Part shown: positions 1 to 8,033 of the stretch, one piece after another
How positions within the stretch are numbered: the stretch's first letter is position 1
Layout: every line of letters starts with the position of its first letter
Source of the DNA: a virus
Virus record (IMG/VR): IMGVR_UViG_3300028590_000039
Span: 1 to 42,996 of that record
Direction: 5' to 3' (one strand)
DNA: 42,996 nucleotides
Translations under genes and position numbers: made by a program
Notes under the pieces: model-generated
Databases searched by the model: none
The model's input: the letters and a program-made list of their open reading frames with translations, nothing else
Told to the model about the DNA's origin: nothing

Positions 1-1
1 T

Positions 2-127
2 ATCTGCTGCTCTCGTAGTCAGGAGGGGATTCGAACCCCTCCGCGCGGTTCCGGCGCAATTACCGGCAATCCTTTTCGCCACCATGGTCAAGGGGAATCG
101 AACCCCACACCCCCGCCAGGGGGACGA
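2..127. repeat. Left copy of 126-bp terminal direct repeat
   Basis: Bases 2-127 are identical to 42871-42996. Base 1 (t) does not match base 42870 (g). The simplest reading is the overlap left when a circular map is assembled as a linear contig. A real short terminal redundancy is the alternative. If circular, the unit is 42,870 bp and the minus-strand RNA region reads across the junction towards the SSB-like gene. Confidence 0.95.
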
Positions 128-145
128 CCGGAATCGAACCGGTCT
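20..145 (-). ncRNA. tRNA-like RNA with three T-arm signatures
   Basis: Read on the minus strand this stretch contains three T-arm hairpins with canonical TTCGANT loops, at 126-144, 92-106 and 22-42. A C5-TGGC-G5 hairpin lies at 110-123. A D-arm-like string (ATTGGCAGAGC) lies just upstream, around 147-157. The T-arms are only 35-70 nt apart, and I could not fold a standard cloverleaf with acceptor, D and anticodon arms for any of them. It may be a cluster of degenerate tRNAs, a tRNA mimic, or tRNA genes damaged in assembly. A promoter at 227-254 points into it. Confidence 0.4.
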
Positions 146-226
146 ACGCTCTGCCAATCTGACTGCCACGTTTAGTCTCCGCCGAGGTCCTGCTCCCCGA
201 TCACCCTGAGCGGGTTCACGAGTAGA

Positions 227-254
227 ACTCTACCCACCCTGGGCGGGATGTCAA
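227..254 (-). promoter_or_regulatory. Promoter for the tRNA-like RNA
   Basis: On the minus strand a TTGACA -35 (249-254) is followed after 16 bp by a TAGAGT -10 (227-232). The -35 lies in the extended element GTCAAGGGTTGACA shared with other promoters here. The TGA inside TTGACA is the stop codon of the upstream nuclease gene. Transcription would start near 220 and run through the T-arm motifs. Confidence 0.6.
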
Positions 255-1909
255 CCCTTGACGCCAAGCTCGCGGAGCGCGATCCGCGCAAGGGTGATCA
301 GCTCGTTGAGGCGCACGCCCACGATGCCCGCAGCCTTGGCCTCACGCCACAGCGCAGAGGCCTCCTCGCCGCTCGTGACGGACGCGAACCGCAGTTCCCA
401 GGACGTCACCGCGTGGGGCGCCAAGGGCGCCGGACCGTCACCCCACGCCTTCATGCGCCCCTGTGGCCGTGCGCGCACGTCCCCGCATACGCGCGCGTGG
501 TCGGCCCCCGACTTCAGGTCGGCCCACAGGAGGCTCACAGTGCCCTCCTGAGGCCCCTGGACGGGCATGTGAATGACGACACCGACCGATTCGGACACCT
601 GGACTACGTCGGCGCGGTCGGGGTCGAATACGACGGTCGCCCACGTCCGCGTGTTCCAGTCGTAGACCCCGTTCTGGTTCACGCCGTGGGCGTAGATCCA
701 GAGCTGGGTCTCGGTCTCGTTCTTGCCGTAGTCCATCGTCTTCCCAGTCTTCAGGTCGCCGATCACGTACTGGCCGGACGGCCGGTGATAGAAGATCCGG
801 TCGAACGTCCCGCAGACCCACCCGTACTCCCGGATGATCGTGGTCCGCTCGATCAGGGACCTGATCGGCTCCAGGCCCGCGTACTTGAGTTGCTGCGTGT
901 ACCGGCGGAGCGACTCCTGGAACTCTTCCGGCGCGTCCTTGTACGTCTTCAGCCCCGCGTCGATGTACTCCGTGAACTCGTGGAGGTACGTCCCCAGGTC
1001 TGAGCCGACCTTGGCCCCGGCTGTCTCTTCCAGCTGGACCACCAGGGCGTTGAGCTTGTCCTTGTCGCGCTCGTGGGTGAGGCCGGTGGCCTGGAGCACG
1101 AGGTCCCGGCGCCGGGACGCTCCGATCAGGACGTTGCGCTTGTTCCAGTCGTTGATGTTCTTCTTGTCGGTCGCCGACTTGTTGAACGTCGTCGCCCTGG
1201 TCCGTCCGACGGGCTTGCCGCTGGACTTGTAGACCTCCAGCTCAGTCTCGCCCGGCAGGACCACCGCGTAGCGCCCGAGGTGGTCGCGCAGGACCTCTTT
1301 GGGCTGGCCGGAGACGCTCATGACCGGCTTGGGCGGGGTGTGCGGGGTCGGATCCTCAAAGAGGTCGGCCCCGCCCATGGAGCCGTAGGCGTTGGCCATG
1401 TCGGCCGCCAGGGCCACGTCCACACGCTCTTGCGTCGCAGCGATGATGCCCGCCTCGTGCTGCGCGTGCCTGCGCGCGGCTGCGCGTGCCTGCTCCTGGT
1501 ACGTGGGCGTTTCGGGCGCGATGTTGCTGAGGTCGTCGTCCCCGCAGTCCTCGCACTCGTACCCGCCCCGACCGTCCGCCCGGATCCGGTCGCCCTCGTA
1601 GATCCGGCACTCACTCACCGAGCACTGGCCCTCGTACATGGCGCCGAACCAGGGGCCCTTGTCCTCGCCGTACGTCACTCGGCGCTCGTAGTCGATGTAG
1701 CCCGGGTCCGCGTCCCTCATGTCCGCCGCGTCCAGGTGTGCTTCCGCGTCCGGGTTCATGTCGTCCCCCTCGGTCGTCGTCTCGTCCACCGTAGGCGCAG
1801 GGTCTGACACCTGCGGGCAGCGGCTCCCCACGGGCCCGTGCGCCCGCAGGCCCCCGTCCGTGAGGGGTGCGTACATGCCGCCGCACCCGGGACAGCTCTT
1901 CTTCTCCAC
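251..1909 (-). CDS. RecB/Cas4-like PD-(D/E)XK nuclease with N-terminal zinc motifs
   Basis: 552 aa from a GTG preceded by GAGGGAGAC. An in-frame ATG at 1954 gives 15 more residues but lacks a ribosome site and lies inside a hairpin. Two Cys clusters come first (CPGC near residue 6; CSVSEC and CEDC near 96-122), suggesting zinc binding. The C-terminal half carries the RecB-family signature in order: GTYLHEF (His310), GTFD (Asp370), GDLKTGKT (Asp385, Lys387) and QLWIYAH (Gln402). This is a DNA exonuclease of the PDDEXK_1/Cas4/AddB class, presumably for replication or recombination. It is the last gene of the minus-strand block, and its stop is embedded in the promoter of the RNA region. The exact substrate is not inferable. 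Confidence 0.85.
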   Translation of the reverse strand: MEKKSCPGCGGMYAPLTDGGLRAHGPVGSRCPQVSDPAPTVDETTTEGDDMNPDAEAHLDAADMRDADPGYIDYERRVTYGEDKGPWFGAMYEGQCSVSECRIYEGDRIRADGRGGYECEDCGDDDLSNIAPETPTYQEQARAAARRHAQHEAGIIAATQERVDVALAADMANAYGSMGGADLFEDPTPHTPPKPVMSVSGQPKEVLRDHLGRYAVVLPGETELEVYKSSGKPVGRTRATTFNKSATDKKNINDWNKRNVLIGASRRRDLVLQATGLTHERDKDKLNALVVQLEETAGAKVGSDLGTYLHEFTEYIDAGLKTYKDAPEEFQESLRRYTQQLKYAGLEPIRSLIERTTIIREYGWVCGTFDRIFYHRPSGQYVIGDLKTGKTMDYGKNETETQLWIYAHGVNQNGVYDWNTRTWATVVFDPDRADVVQVSESVGVVIHMPVQGPQEGTVSLLWADLKSGADHARVCGDVRARPQGRMKAWGDGPAPLAPHAVTSWELRFASVTSGEEASALWREAKAAGIVGVRLNELITLARIALRELGVKG

Positions 1910-1934
1910 GTCGTCTCCCTCTACAATGATCGGA

Positions 1935-1969
1935 GAGGCCCGGCCCCAACTCACTTGGGGCCGGGCCTC
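1935..1969 (-). terminator. GC-rich hairpin between two minus-strand genes
   Basis: Perfect 15-bp inverted repeat (GAGGCCCGGCCCCAA and its complement) around a 5-nt loop. It lies between the stop of the 55-aa gene and the GTG of the nuclease gene. No T-run follows, so it may be an attenuator or mRNA-stabilising stem rather than a full terminator. Confidence 0.6.
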
Positions 1970-1977
1970 TTGTGCTG

Positions 1978-2145
1978 CTAGCGGTGGTTGTTCAGATCCT
2001 TCACGGCCTGGAGGTAGCCGTCCGTGGTGTTCGGCGCGGTGACCGTCATGCCGGTGGCCTGGTCGTGCACGTACACGCTGCCCGCAGGGGCGCCGTTGTC
2101 CGTCACGAAGATGACCGGGTAGGTGGGTGCTCCGTTGTCAGCCAT
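1978..2145 (-). CDS. Hypothetical 55-aa protein
   Basis: Starts at the ATG giving MADNGAPTYPVIF, which overlaps the 3' end of the upstream 45-aa gene by 8 bp, so the two are probably translationally coupled. The open frame extends further upstream, but there it is only the shadow of the 45-aa gene. The protein looks like a small soluble beta-strand unit (VIFVTDNGAPAGSVYVHD). No family is recognised. Confidence 0.65.
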   Translation of the reverse strand: MADNGAPTYPVIFVTDNGAPAGSVYVHDQATGMTVTAPNTTDGYLQAVKDLNNHR

Positions 2146-2275
2146 TGGGTCCGCCGTTCTGCTCCAGGATCCGCTTCGCCTCGGCGAGCTCCCGCTGGAA
2201 CCGGGCCTCCGCCTCGGCCCTCTCGGCCGCCTCCCGCTGCTTCTCAGCGGCCATCTGTGCTTCCAGATCACTCAT
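2138..2275 (-). CDS. Short coiled-coil protein, 45 aa
   Basis: ATG at 2275 preceded by GGGAAGGACACCAGG. Almost the whole protein is a charged Glu/Ala/Lys/Arg helix (EKQREAAERAEAEARFQREL), predicted to form a single coiled coil, ending in NGGPNG. It could be a dimerising adaptor. No function is recognised. It lies just downstream of a GC-rich hairpin and overlaps the next gene. Confidence 0.6.
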   Translation of the reverse strand: MSDLEAQMAAEKQREAAERAEAEARFQRELAEAKRILEQNGGPNG

Positions 2276-2296
2276 CCTGGTGTCCTTCCCTGGTAG

Positions 2297-2325
2297 GGCC
2301 GGGGCCCACTCACTGAGCCCCGGCC
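2297..2325 (-). terminator. Intercistronic GC-rich hairpin
   Basis: Inverted repeat GGCCGGGGC/GCCCCGGCC with an 11-nt loop between the 273-aa gene and the 45-aa gene. It resembles the hairpin at 1935-1969 in position and composition. No T-tract is seen, so attenuation or transcript processing is as likely as termination. Confidence 0.5.
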
Positions 2326-2336
2326 GGATGGTTGTG

Positions 2337-3158
2337 CTACTGGTTGTTGCGGCCGTGGATGTCCAGAGGACCGAACGCAATGCCGTGGTCCTTGTCGGAC
2401 CGCCAGCAGGCGTGCTTGCGCAGGGTGCCGTCCTGCTTCGGCTGGTAGTCACCGAAGCAGTGACCGCACTGGACCGTCTTGGGCACCTCGGTGACCTGCC
2501 CGGTGCCGAGACCGAACCCGCCCTCGGCCCGTGCGTTGCGCATCCGGACAGCCGCGCCGTCATCACCCCGGGCCGCGCTGCGGGCACGGATCCTGCTGGC
2601 GACGTCCCGCATGTTGTCCTCGCCGATGACGGTGACCGTGGCGGGTGTCTCGGGGCACTCGGGGCGGTGCGTACCGCGCGGCCGGGTGAATCCGCCCTGG
2701 GGGCAGGTGCACTTGGCAACCGGCGCCTCGGGGCATTCGATGTAGTGGTTGTCGGTCCCGCTCTTCCGCCGCTCATCCGGAGGGCAGGTGCACTCGCTGA
2801 CCGCGTCGATCGCCGCGAAGATCCCTGCGTTGTCGAACATCTCGAACGCTTCGATGGCCTTTTCGGAGTTGTCGCCGTCCCAGCCGTTACGCAGCCATGC
2901 CAGCGCTTCAATCATCGCGGGGGTGATCGTGGGCTCCGGCTCAGTGAAGGTGACGACCTCCTCGGCCGCCGCGACGCGGGCTTCGAACTTCCGGTCGCAG
3001 CTGGCGCACATCGGGTGGCCCTTGGCCTCGCTGTAGTCGATCGCACCTTCGGCGGACCGCACGATGCTGCTCCGGCAGAGTGCGGACCCGTCCGCCCCGA
3101 ATGCGTGGACCTTGGTGCCGGTCGGGCTGTAGTTCCAGATCTTCGACTCGATGTTCAT
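2337..3158 (-). CDS. Cys-rich zinc-binding protein of unknown function
   Basis: 273 aa from ATG at 3158 with an AGGGGA ribosome site. The frame opens at 3218, but those codons read through the promoter box and are not likely translated. Four Cys clusters are visible: CASC, two CTCP units and CGHC, the last followed by a CW near the C-terminus. Several small zinc ribbons are likely. A helical stretch (AMIEALAWLRNGWDGD) lies in the middle. It is the first gene behind promoter 3195-3234 and leads the operon into the nuclease. No enzymatic family is recognised. Confidence 0.7.
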   Translation of the reverse strand: MNIESKIWNYSPTGTKVHAFGADGSALCRSSIVRSAEGAIDYSEAKGHPMCASCDRKFEARVAAAEEVVTFTEPEPTITPAMIEALAWLRNGWDGDNSEKAIEAFEMFDNAGIFAAIDAVSECTCPPDERRKSGTDNHYIECPEAPVAKCTCPQGGFTRPRGTHRPECPETPATVTVIGEDNMRDVASRIRARSAARGDDGAAVRMRNARAEGGFGLGTGQVTEVPKTVQCGHCFGDYQPKQDGTLRKHACWRSDKDHGIAFGPLDIHGRNNQ

Positions 3159-3194
3159 CGCGATCCCCTGTCGTTCCGGAGGGTGGCCCCCTCT

Positions 3195-3240
3195 CGATGT
3201 CTCAATTAAACAACCCATCGGGAGGTCTTGTCAACCCCTG
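3195..3240 (-). promoter_or_regulatory. Early promoter with conserved box
   Basis: On the minus strand: TTGACA (3229-3234), an 18-bp spacer, TTTAAT (3205-3210), within the conserved box GTTGTTTAATTGAGACATC. The extended -35 reads GTCAGGGGTTGACA and begins a few bases after the polymerase stop codon. It drives the 273-aa gene and those behind it. Confidence 0.75.
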
Positions 3241-3243
3241 ACC

Positions 3244-6200
3244 TCACTTGCACTCCGACCAGCGGAAAGCCGCCTTCGAGACCTCGCAGAGGATCGGCAC
3301 CCCGCGCCACTCCCACGTGAACGCCGATTTCAGCGCCGCTGACCAGTACTCCGCCTCCTTCTCAGGCACTGACAGCACCACTTCGTCGTGAACGACCGCG
3401 CGCAGGTACGGCTGTACCGGCCGCCCCCATTCCTGGCACTTGCGCACCAGCCGCAGCAGGGACTCGCACATGATGTCCCTGGCCGCACCCTGGCCCATCA
3501 GGGCCGGACCCTGCGTGTACGCGCGCTCGGGATCGGGCCGCATCAGGCGCCCGAACCCGTTGTCGAGCAGGCGCCCGGACGCAGCCTCCTCCCGGATCTC
3601 AGCGATGTACTCCGCGAGACGCGGATACGCCTCGGCCTTGGCCTGCTGGATCTCGTAGCACTTCGCCAGGGGGATCCCGGTGCGCTCCGAGACAGCTTTG
3701 GGGCCCTGGCCGTAGTTCCCGGCGTGGTTGAACGCCTTGGTCTTCTGGCGGGACTCCTCGGTGCGCTCGCCGAAGTACACGTCGGACATCTCCATGTGCG
3801 CGTCCCGGCCCGGCTGGAGGATCTCGATGTACGCGGGGTCCTGGGACAGACCAGCCATGGCCCTGAGGTCGACCTGGGAGAGGTCGCAGGTGATGATCAC
3901 GTGACCCGGGTCGGCCACCATGATGTCCCGCTCGGCCGCACCGGCCCCGCGCTTGCCCATGGTGGAGATGCCCGGCTTGACCTGCGCCCACCGGCCGGAA
4001 CCCTGGGCGCTCCCGATCCATGCGTGCACCCGGCCCTTGTCCGTCACCCAGTTCGCCACCTCGGCGTACTTGCGCCGGGCGCCGGTGGCCTGGAGCACGA
4101 GTTCGACCACGCGCCCGAGCTCCTCGTTGCCTGCGTACACCTGCATGAGCCCCGGCTGGGACTTCCCGGTGTCCGTGTTGAACCAGGGCTTGTACCCGAG
4201 TGCGTCCGAGCCGAGCGCCAGCTGACCGGACTTGGTAGTCGGCAGGTGACGGGCCCCCGCGTCCCGGAACGCCCGGTCGATGGCCTCACGGCCACCCTCG
4301 GTCGCCCACGGCGCGTCGTAGACCTCGCCAGGGATGCGTTCAGCCAGCCCGCGCGCCACGGCCGCCTCGGGGAACAGCCGCATGTACCGGCGCGCGGCCA
4401 CGATGGCCAGCCCGTGGACCGTCTTGGGTTCGAGACGACGCTCGCCGACCGGCTCACCGTCGTCGTCCAGGTCCTGTGTCCAGCGCAGGTAGGTGACCGA
4501 CCGCCGGTCCTGGAGAACGAGGGGCCACTCGCGCTTGGACTTCAGCTTGAACCGGTCCGGCCGGTGCGTCGGCATCCCGTACTCCTCGGCGAGGATCCGG
4601 ACCGCCTCCGCGCGCTGCGCGTCCTCGTGCGCAACCCGTTCGGCGAGGAGCTCGGTGTCGACCGCCCAGCCGTTCAGCGTCATGCGGTTCTGAAGCGCCA
4701 CAACCTGCATCTCGCGCTTGGCGTAGTCGCTCATCTCCGGCATGGCCTCGTACACGGCCTTGGTGGCCGCGAGGTCGCCGCGAAGGTAGTCCTGGTACTC
4801 CTTGTCCGTGACCGGGATCTTGTCGAACCCGCCGTGAATGCGGGCCATGGCCTTGAGGTAGTCGGTCTTGCCCTCGTGGCCGAGGCGCTGCGCCACGGCA
4901 TCCAGGCCGTAGTAGCCGTTCGGCATGCCCTTGGACAGCGGCGGATCGATCAGGCGGGCCAGGACCATCGTGTCGACGGACTTGGCCGCGAGCGCGTCGT
5001 AATCGGCCCCGTGATGGTGCGCCAGGGCGAGCAGGTCGAACCCGAGGATGTTGTGGCCGTAGATCACGTCGGCCCGGTTCAGTTCTTCGATCAGCGGCTC
5101 GGGCTTGATCAGTGCCAGATCGTTGTAGTCGGCGATCACGCCAGGGAGCCGCACGAACGGGCCCTCGTGCCCGCCGGTGAACAGCTTGTCCGCGTCGGCG
5201 GTCTCCAGGTCGAACCCGATGGCGACGGGCTCAGGCGCCGGAGGCGTCTCTCCCCAGCCATCGGGAAGCTCGGCCGCCGGTTCATTTCCCCAGAACTCCG
5301 GCGCCGGAGACTCCGGCTCGCGCTCGCCCGTGAACGGGTCCATGCCGTCCGTGCTGATCTCCACGTTGCTCCACCCCCGTTGCTGCTTGCCGCCGACGCT
5401 GAACCGGCCCTGCTGGACCTTGGCCGCGCGCACGATGTCGTGGGACCCGAACCGGGACGCGAACGTCCGGTCGTTCCACGGCCGGTGGCCGCGCTCGCCA
5501 GCCCAGTCGTTGAACGCCTTGAGCATGGACTGGGTCTGGGTGAACGCGCCCTGCTCGAAGCGCAGGCACTCGTCCGCGAAGCCCAGGATCAGATCGGTCT
5601 CGGCCCGCCAGTCCCGCGTTTCACGCTCGACCTGCTCGGGCACCGGCAGCATCATGCGGCCGCGCGCGTACCAGGCCCGCGCGCCCTCGACCATCCAGGA
5701 GAGGGCCGCAGCGCGCACGAGAGCGTCGTTCGCGGCGTAGGCGAGCTTCGGGTCGCCCGTACGGTCGTACGGCCCTGAGAGGGGCACTCCGGGCTTCCGG
5801 AAGGTGAACGGCCACGGCATCAGGGACAGACGGCGCCACGTGCCGTGGTCGGTCTCGGTGACGATCGGCCGGTAGTTCGTGTTGATGAACAGGCTGTGCG
5901 AGGTCAGGAACTCCACCGGGTCCTGCCGGATCCGGCGGGCCTTGATGGACTCGGTGCCGATCGACGTCTTGAGCCGCTGGACGTTCAGGTGCCGGGCCTC
6001 AGGGGTTTCCTCCATCAGCGCGTAGCGGGCGCCACGGAAGTCCATGAGCTCCGTCGGGTGCGCGTCCGGGTTGGCCATGAGCACGCGGTCCGACACCAGG
6101 ACGCCGTAGTCGCCCAGGGTGCGCCGGACGATGTTCATGACGGTCGACTTGCCGTTGGCGCCACCGCCGTGGGCGATCACCAGCATGTGGTCCGGGACCG

Positions 6201-7497
6201 GGTGGCCGGTCAGGGCCTGTCCCATGCGGTCCTGGAACCATTCCTGCATGCCCTCGGGCACGGCCGACAGGGCGGTGTCCCAGTGCGGGTTCTGGCAGCG
6301 CGCCCGGTACTCCGCGTCGGCCGACTTGGTGATGCAGTGCTCGGGGTCGAACGGCAGGAGCTTGCCCGAGGGCAGGTGGATGGTCCCGTTCTTGCACGTG
6401 AGCAGGTCCGGGTCCCCGTCGAACTCGGCCGCGTCCCGCTGGAGCAGGCCCTTGGCCAGGTCGCGCAGGGCGACCAGGCGGCCCTTGTTCAGGATGGCGC
6501 GCCAGCCCGCGATCTTGGAGGTGATCGTGGGGTTGGACCGGTCCCGCTTCTGCTCATCACAGGCCGCGTCGTGCTGCTCAGCGGCCCACACCCGGACCTG
6601 CTCCAGGGGTTCGACCTCGGAGACTTCCTTCCATACGCGCCCGTTCCAGCGCAGCCACCCGAGGCCGGAAGCCCAGCAGAAGCGGCCCTGGAGCGATCCG
6701 GCGAGCTCCTCGACCAGGAACGCGTCCGTGAACGAAGCGTCCTTCTCGCCCGTGCCGGGGGGCTTCTCCGTGGCTGCAGCCGACAGGGCCTCCATCGTGC
6801 CCCCGGCCGCGAAGAAGTCGTCCACGCCCTTGACGGGGGTGCCGTCGACCTCGGCCGGTACCACCAGATAGTGGACCGTGGTGGCGCCCCGGGACTTCAG
6901 CCACGCGCCCAGGCGGACCATGGCCAGCTGCACGTGCCGGTTGCCGGAGGCGTCCGAGTCGAAGCAAACGACGGCCGGACGGCCCTTGATGGGGATCTCG
7001 TCCCAGTCGCCGAGGACGCCTTGGCGGGACTTCCAGTTGAAAACTCCCGTCAGGCCCACGGCCGCCCGGCCCTGGGACACGAGACAGTCCGTCTTCTTCA
7101 CGCCCTCGGTAATCCACAGGGGCGTGGAGGGCGCCTCGCGCAGCCTCTCGGCCGTGAAGGAGGGGACGTCGACGACGTTGGGGTGGCCCTTGGGGGTCTC
7201 GTACTTGATCGGGGTGGCGTGGCCGTCCGTGGTGCGCATGCGCGGGATGCGGGGCTTGAACTGGTGGCCGCGTACGGACCCGTCCATGCCGTGCATGGGG
7301 ATCAGGAGGCCGGGATAGGCGTCGTCGCGCCCGTGGACGTAGGGGAGGAAGCCGAGGGACTCCAGGAGGTCCCTGTCCTCGCCCGTGCCGGTGAGGGTGC
7401 GGTAGCCGCGTGCGGCGGCGATGTCCTCGGCCACGGCCGAGTCGTGGGTGATTTCCTGGTAGTGCTCGGAAGACAGCTCTCCCGTGATGAGGCCCAT
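3244..7497 (-). CDS. Primase-SF3 helicase-family A DNA polymerase fusion, 1417 aa
   Basis: One reading frame holds a replisome. Residues 1-240: Toprim-like DUF3854-type domain (WITEGVKK at 128-135, VVCFDSDASGN at 176-186). Residues about 360-570: D5/P4-type SF3 helicase with Walker A GGGANGKST (444-452), acidic motif LMEETPE (494-500) and motif C FINTNYRP (537-544). Residues about 757-915: DEDD 3'-5' exonuclease with FDLET (762-766), YGHNILGFD (813-821) and YLRGD (904-908). Residues about 1195-1417: PolA palm with motif A CDLSQVDLR (1204-1212), O-helix RQKTKAFNHAGNYG (1250-1263) and motif C VVHDEVV (1368-1374). The O-helix has His1258 where E. coli Pol I has Phe762. ATG at 7497 follows AGAAGGGTACCGA. 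It copies the phage genome and probably primes and unwinds it. Confidence 0.93.
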   Translation of the reverse strand: MGLITGELSSEHYQEITHDSAVAEDIAAARGYRTLTGTGEDRDLLESLGFLPYVHGRDDAYPGLLIPMHGMDGSVRGHQFKPRIPRMRTTDGHATPIKYETPKGHPNVVDVPSFTAERLREAPSTPLWITEGVKKTDCLVSQGRAAVGLTGVFNWKSRQGVLGDWDEIPIKGRPAVVCFDSDASGNRHVQLAMVRLGAWLKSRGATTVHYLVVPAEVDGTPVKGVDDFFAAGGTMEALSAAATEKPPGTGEKDASFTDAFLVEELAGSLQGRFCWASGLGWLRWNGRVWKEVSEVEPLEQVRVWAAEQHDAACDEQKRDRSNPTITSKIAGWRAILNKGRLVALRDLAKGLLQRDAAEFDGDPDLLTCKNGTIHLPSGKLLPFDPEHCITKSADAEYRARCQNPHWDTALSAVPEGMQEWFQDRMGQALTGHPVPDHMLVIAHGGGANGKSTVMNIVRRTLGDYGVLVSDRVLMANPDAHPTELMDFRGARYALMEETPEARHLNVQRLKTSIGTESIKARRIRQDPVEFLTSHSLFINTNYRPIVTETDHGTWRRLSLMPWPFTFRKPGVPLSGPYDRTGDPKLAYAANDALVRAAALSWMVEGARAWYARGRMMLPVPEQVERETRDWRAETDLILGFADECLRFEQGAFTQTQSMLKAFNDWAGERGHRPWNDRTFASRFGSHDIVRAAKVQQGRFSVGGKQQRGWSNVEISTDGMDPFTGEREPESPAPEFWGNEPAAELPDGWGETPPAPEPVAIGFDLETADADKLFTGGHEGPFVRLPGVIADYNDLALIKPEPLIEELNRADVIYGHNILGFDLLALAHHHGADYDALAAKSVDTMVLARLIDPPLSKGMPNGYYGLDAVAQRLGHEGKTDYLKAMARIHGGFDKIPVTDKEYQDYLRGDLAATKAVYEAMPEMSDYAKREMQVVALQNRMTLNGWAVDTELLAERVAHEDAQRAEAVRILAEEYGMPTHRPDRFKLKSKREWPLVLQDRRSVTYLRWTQDLDDDGEPVGERRLEPKTVHGLAIVAARRYMRLFPEAAVARGLAERIPGEVYDAPWATEGGREAIDRAFRDAGARHLPTTKSGQLALGSDALGYKPWFNTDTGKSQPGLMQVYAGNEELGRVVELVLQATGARRKYAEVANWVTDKGRVHAWIGSAQGSGRWAQVKPGISTMGKRGAGAAERDIMVADPGHVIITCDLSQVDLRAMAGLSQDPAYIEILQPGRDAHMEMSDVYFGERTEESRQKTKAFNHAGNYGQGPKAVSERTGIPLAKCYEIQQAKAEAYPRLAEYIAEIREEAASGRLLDNGFGRLMRPDPERAYTQGPALMGQGAARDIMCESLLRLVRKCQEWGRPVQPYLRAVVHDEVVLSVPEKEAEYWSAALKSAFTWEWRGVPILCEVSKAAFRWSECK

Positions 7498-7534
7498 TCG
7501 GTACCCTTCTGATGCGTGTCTGACGGTGCGCGAG

Positions 7535-7568
7535 CCGCCCCCGGTGCCTCTCAGAGGTTCGGGGGCGG
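7535..7568 (-). terminator. Hairpin upstream of the polymerase gene
   Basis: Inverted repeat CCGCCCCCG/CGGGGGCGG about 40 bp before the polymerase ATG, inside its leader. It separates the polymerase from the small HTH gene upstream and may act as terminator or attenuator. No T-run is present. Confidence 0.45.
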
Positions 7569-7606
7569 TCTGCTTGTAGGGGCCCTGAGCTGGGCCTAGC
7601 CACGTC

Positions 7607-7695
7607 CTAGACGGGTTAGACAGCTACTTCGGATCCCCCTCGCGTATAGGAACCTTACATGGCGGTTAACCGGGATAGCTGTCTAACCCGTCTAG
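7607..7695. repeat. Inverted repeat, copy 1 (20-bp perfect arms)
   Basis: CTAGACGGGTTAGACAGCTA at 7607-7626 is perfectly inverted at 7676-7695 around a 49-nt, AT-richer loop containing GGTTAACC. The same arms occur at 23639-23726. In both places the repeat begins just past the 3' end of a small minus-strand DNA-binding gene, here the HTH gene at 7718-7945. It could be a terminator or a protein-binding site. Confidence 0.9.
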
Positions 7696-7717
7696 ATCCG
7701 TCTTTCCGTAGGATCCT

Positions 7718-7945
7718 CTAAGTCGAGATGTCCGTTGTGCCGGGATTCAGCAGGGCGAGCAGTTCTGCGGTCCTGTTGGCGGCCGCGAGCACCTCCCGGG
7801 GATCGTATTCGGCCGGACCCCAGGGTCCGTTCGGCCGGAAGCACTGGATCCGCCCCTCGGCACTCCACCTGTTGATGGTCCGGGGCGTGACCCCCGCGAG
7901 CTCGGCCGCCTGCGCGCGCGTGACGCGCGTGTTCTGTGTGTCCAT
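7718..7945 (-). CDS. MerR/excisionase-like HTH protein, 75 aa
   Basis: Residues 8-34 (VTRAQAAELAGVTPRTINRW) form a winged-helix HTH of the MerR/AlpA/excisionase (HTH_17) type, followed by a short C-terminal helix. I chose the ATG at 7945. The ATG at 7981 would overlap the divergent promoter. No strong ribosome site precedes either. It is transcribed divergently from the plus-strand early operon, so control of the shared intergenic region at 7946-8033 is a reasonable inference. With no integrase seen, a transcriptional role is more likely than an excisionase role. Confidence 0.8.
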   Translation of the reverse strand: MDTQNTRVTRAQAAELAGVTPRTINRWSAEGRIQCFRPNGPWGPAEYDPREVLAAANRTAELLALLNPGTTDIST

Positions 7946-7970
7946 GACCCCAGGGTACGGCGTGGCGACA

Positions 7971-8014
7971 GGGGTTGACATGGACCCCGGAGTGGTTGTT
8001 TAATTGAGACATCG
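7971..8014 (+). promoter_or_regulatory. Early promoter with conserved box
   Basis: TTGACA (7975-7980), 18-bp spacer, TTTAAT (7999-8004) inside the conserved box, preceded by GACAGGGGTTGACA. It drives the plus-strand operon starting at 8034. The -35 lies close to the start of the divergent HTH gene. Confidence 0.8.
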
Positions 8015-8033
8015 ACCTACGGAAGGAGGCCCC

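Noticed and set aside
20-145. attP site made of tRNA 3' ends
   Set aside because: No integrase gene is present and three T-arms are more than an attachment core needs.
20-170. Three complete tRNA genes
   Set aside because: Only T-arms are clear. I cannot pair acceptors or find anticodon arms at proper distances, so I call a tRNA-like RNA only.
3388-7512. Long plus-strand open frames opposite the polymerase gene (796 and 555 aa)
   Set aside because: They are shadows produced by GC-rich third positions: Arg/Pro/Gly/Val-rich, without domains, and fully antisense to clear polymerase motifs.
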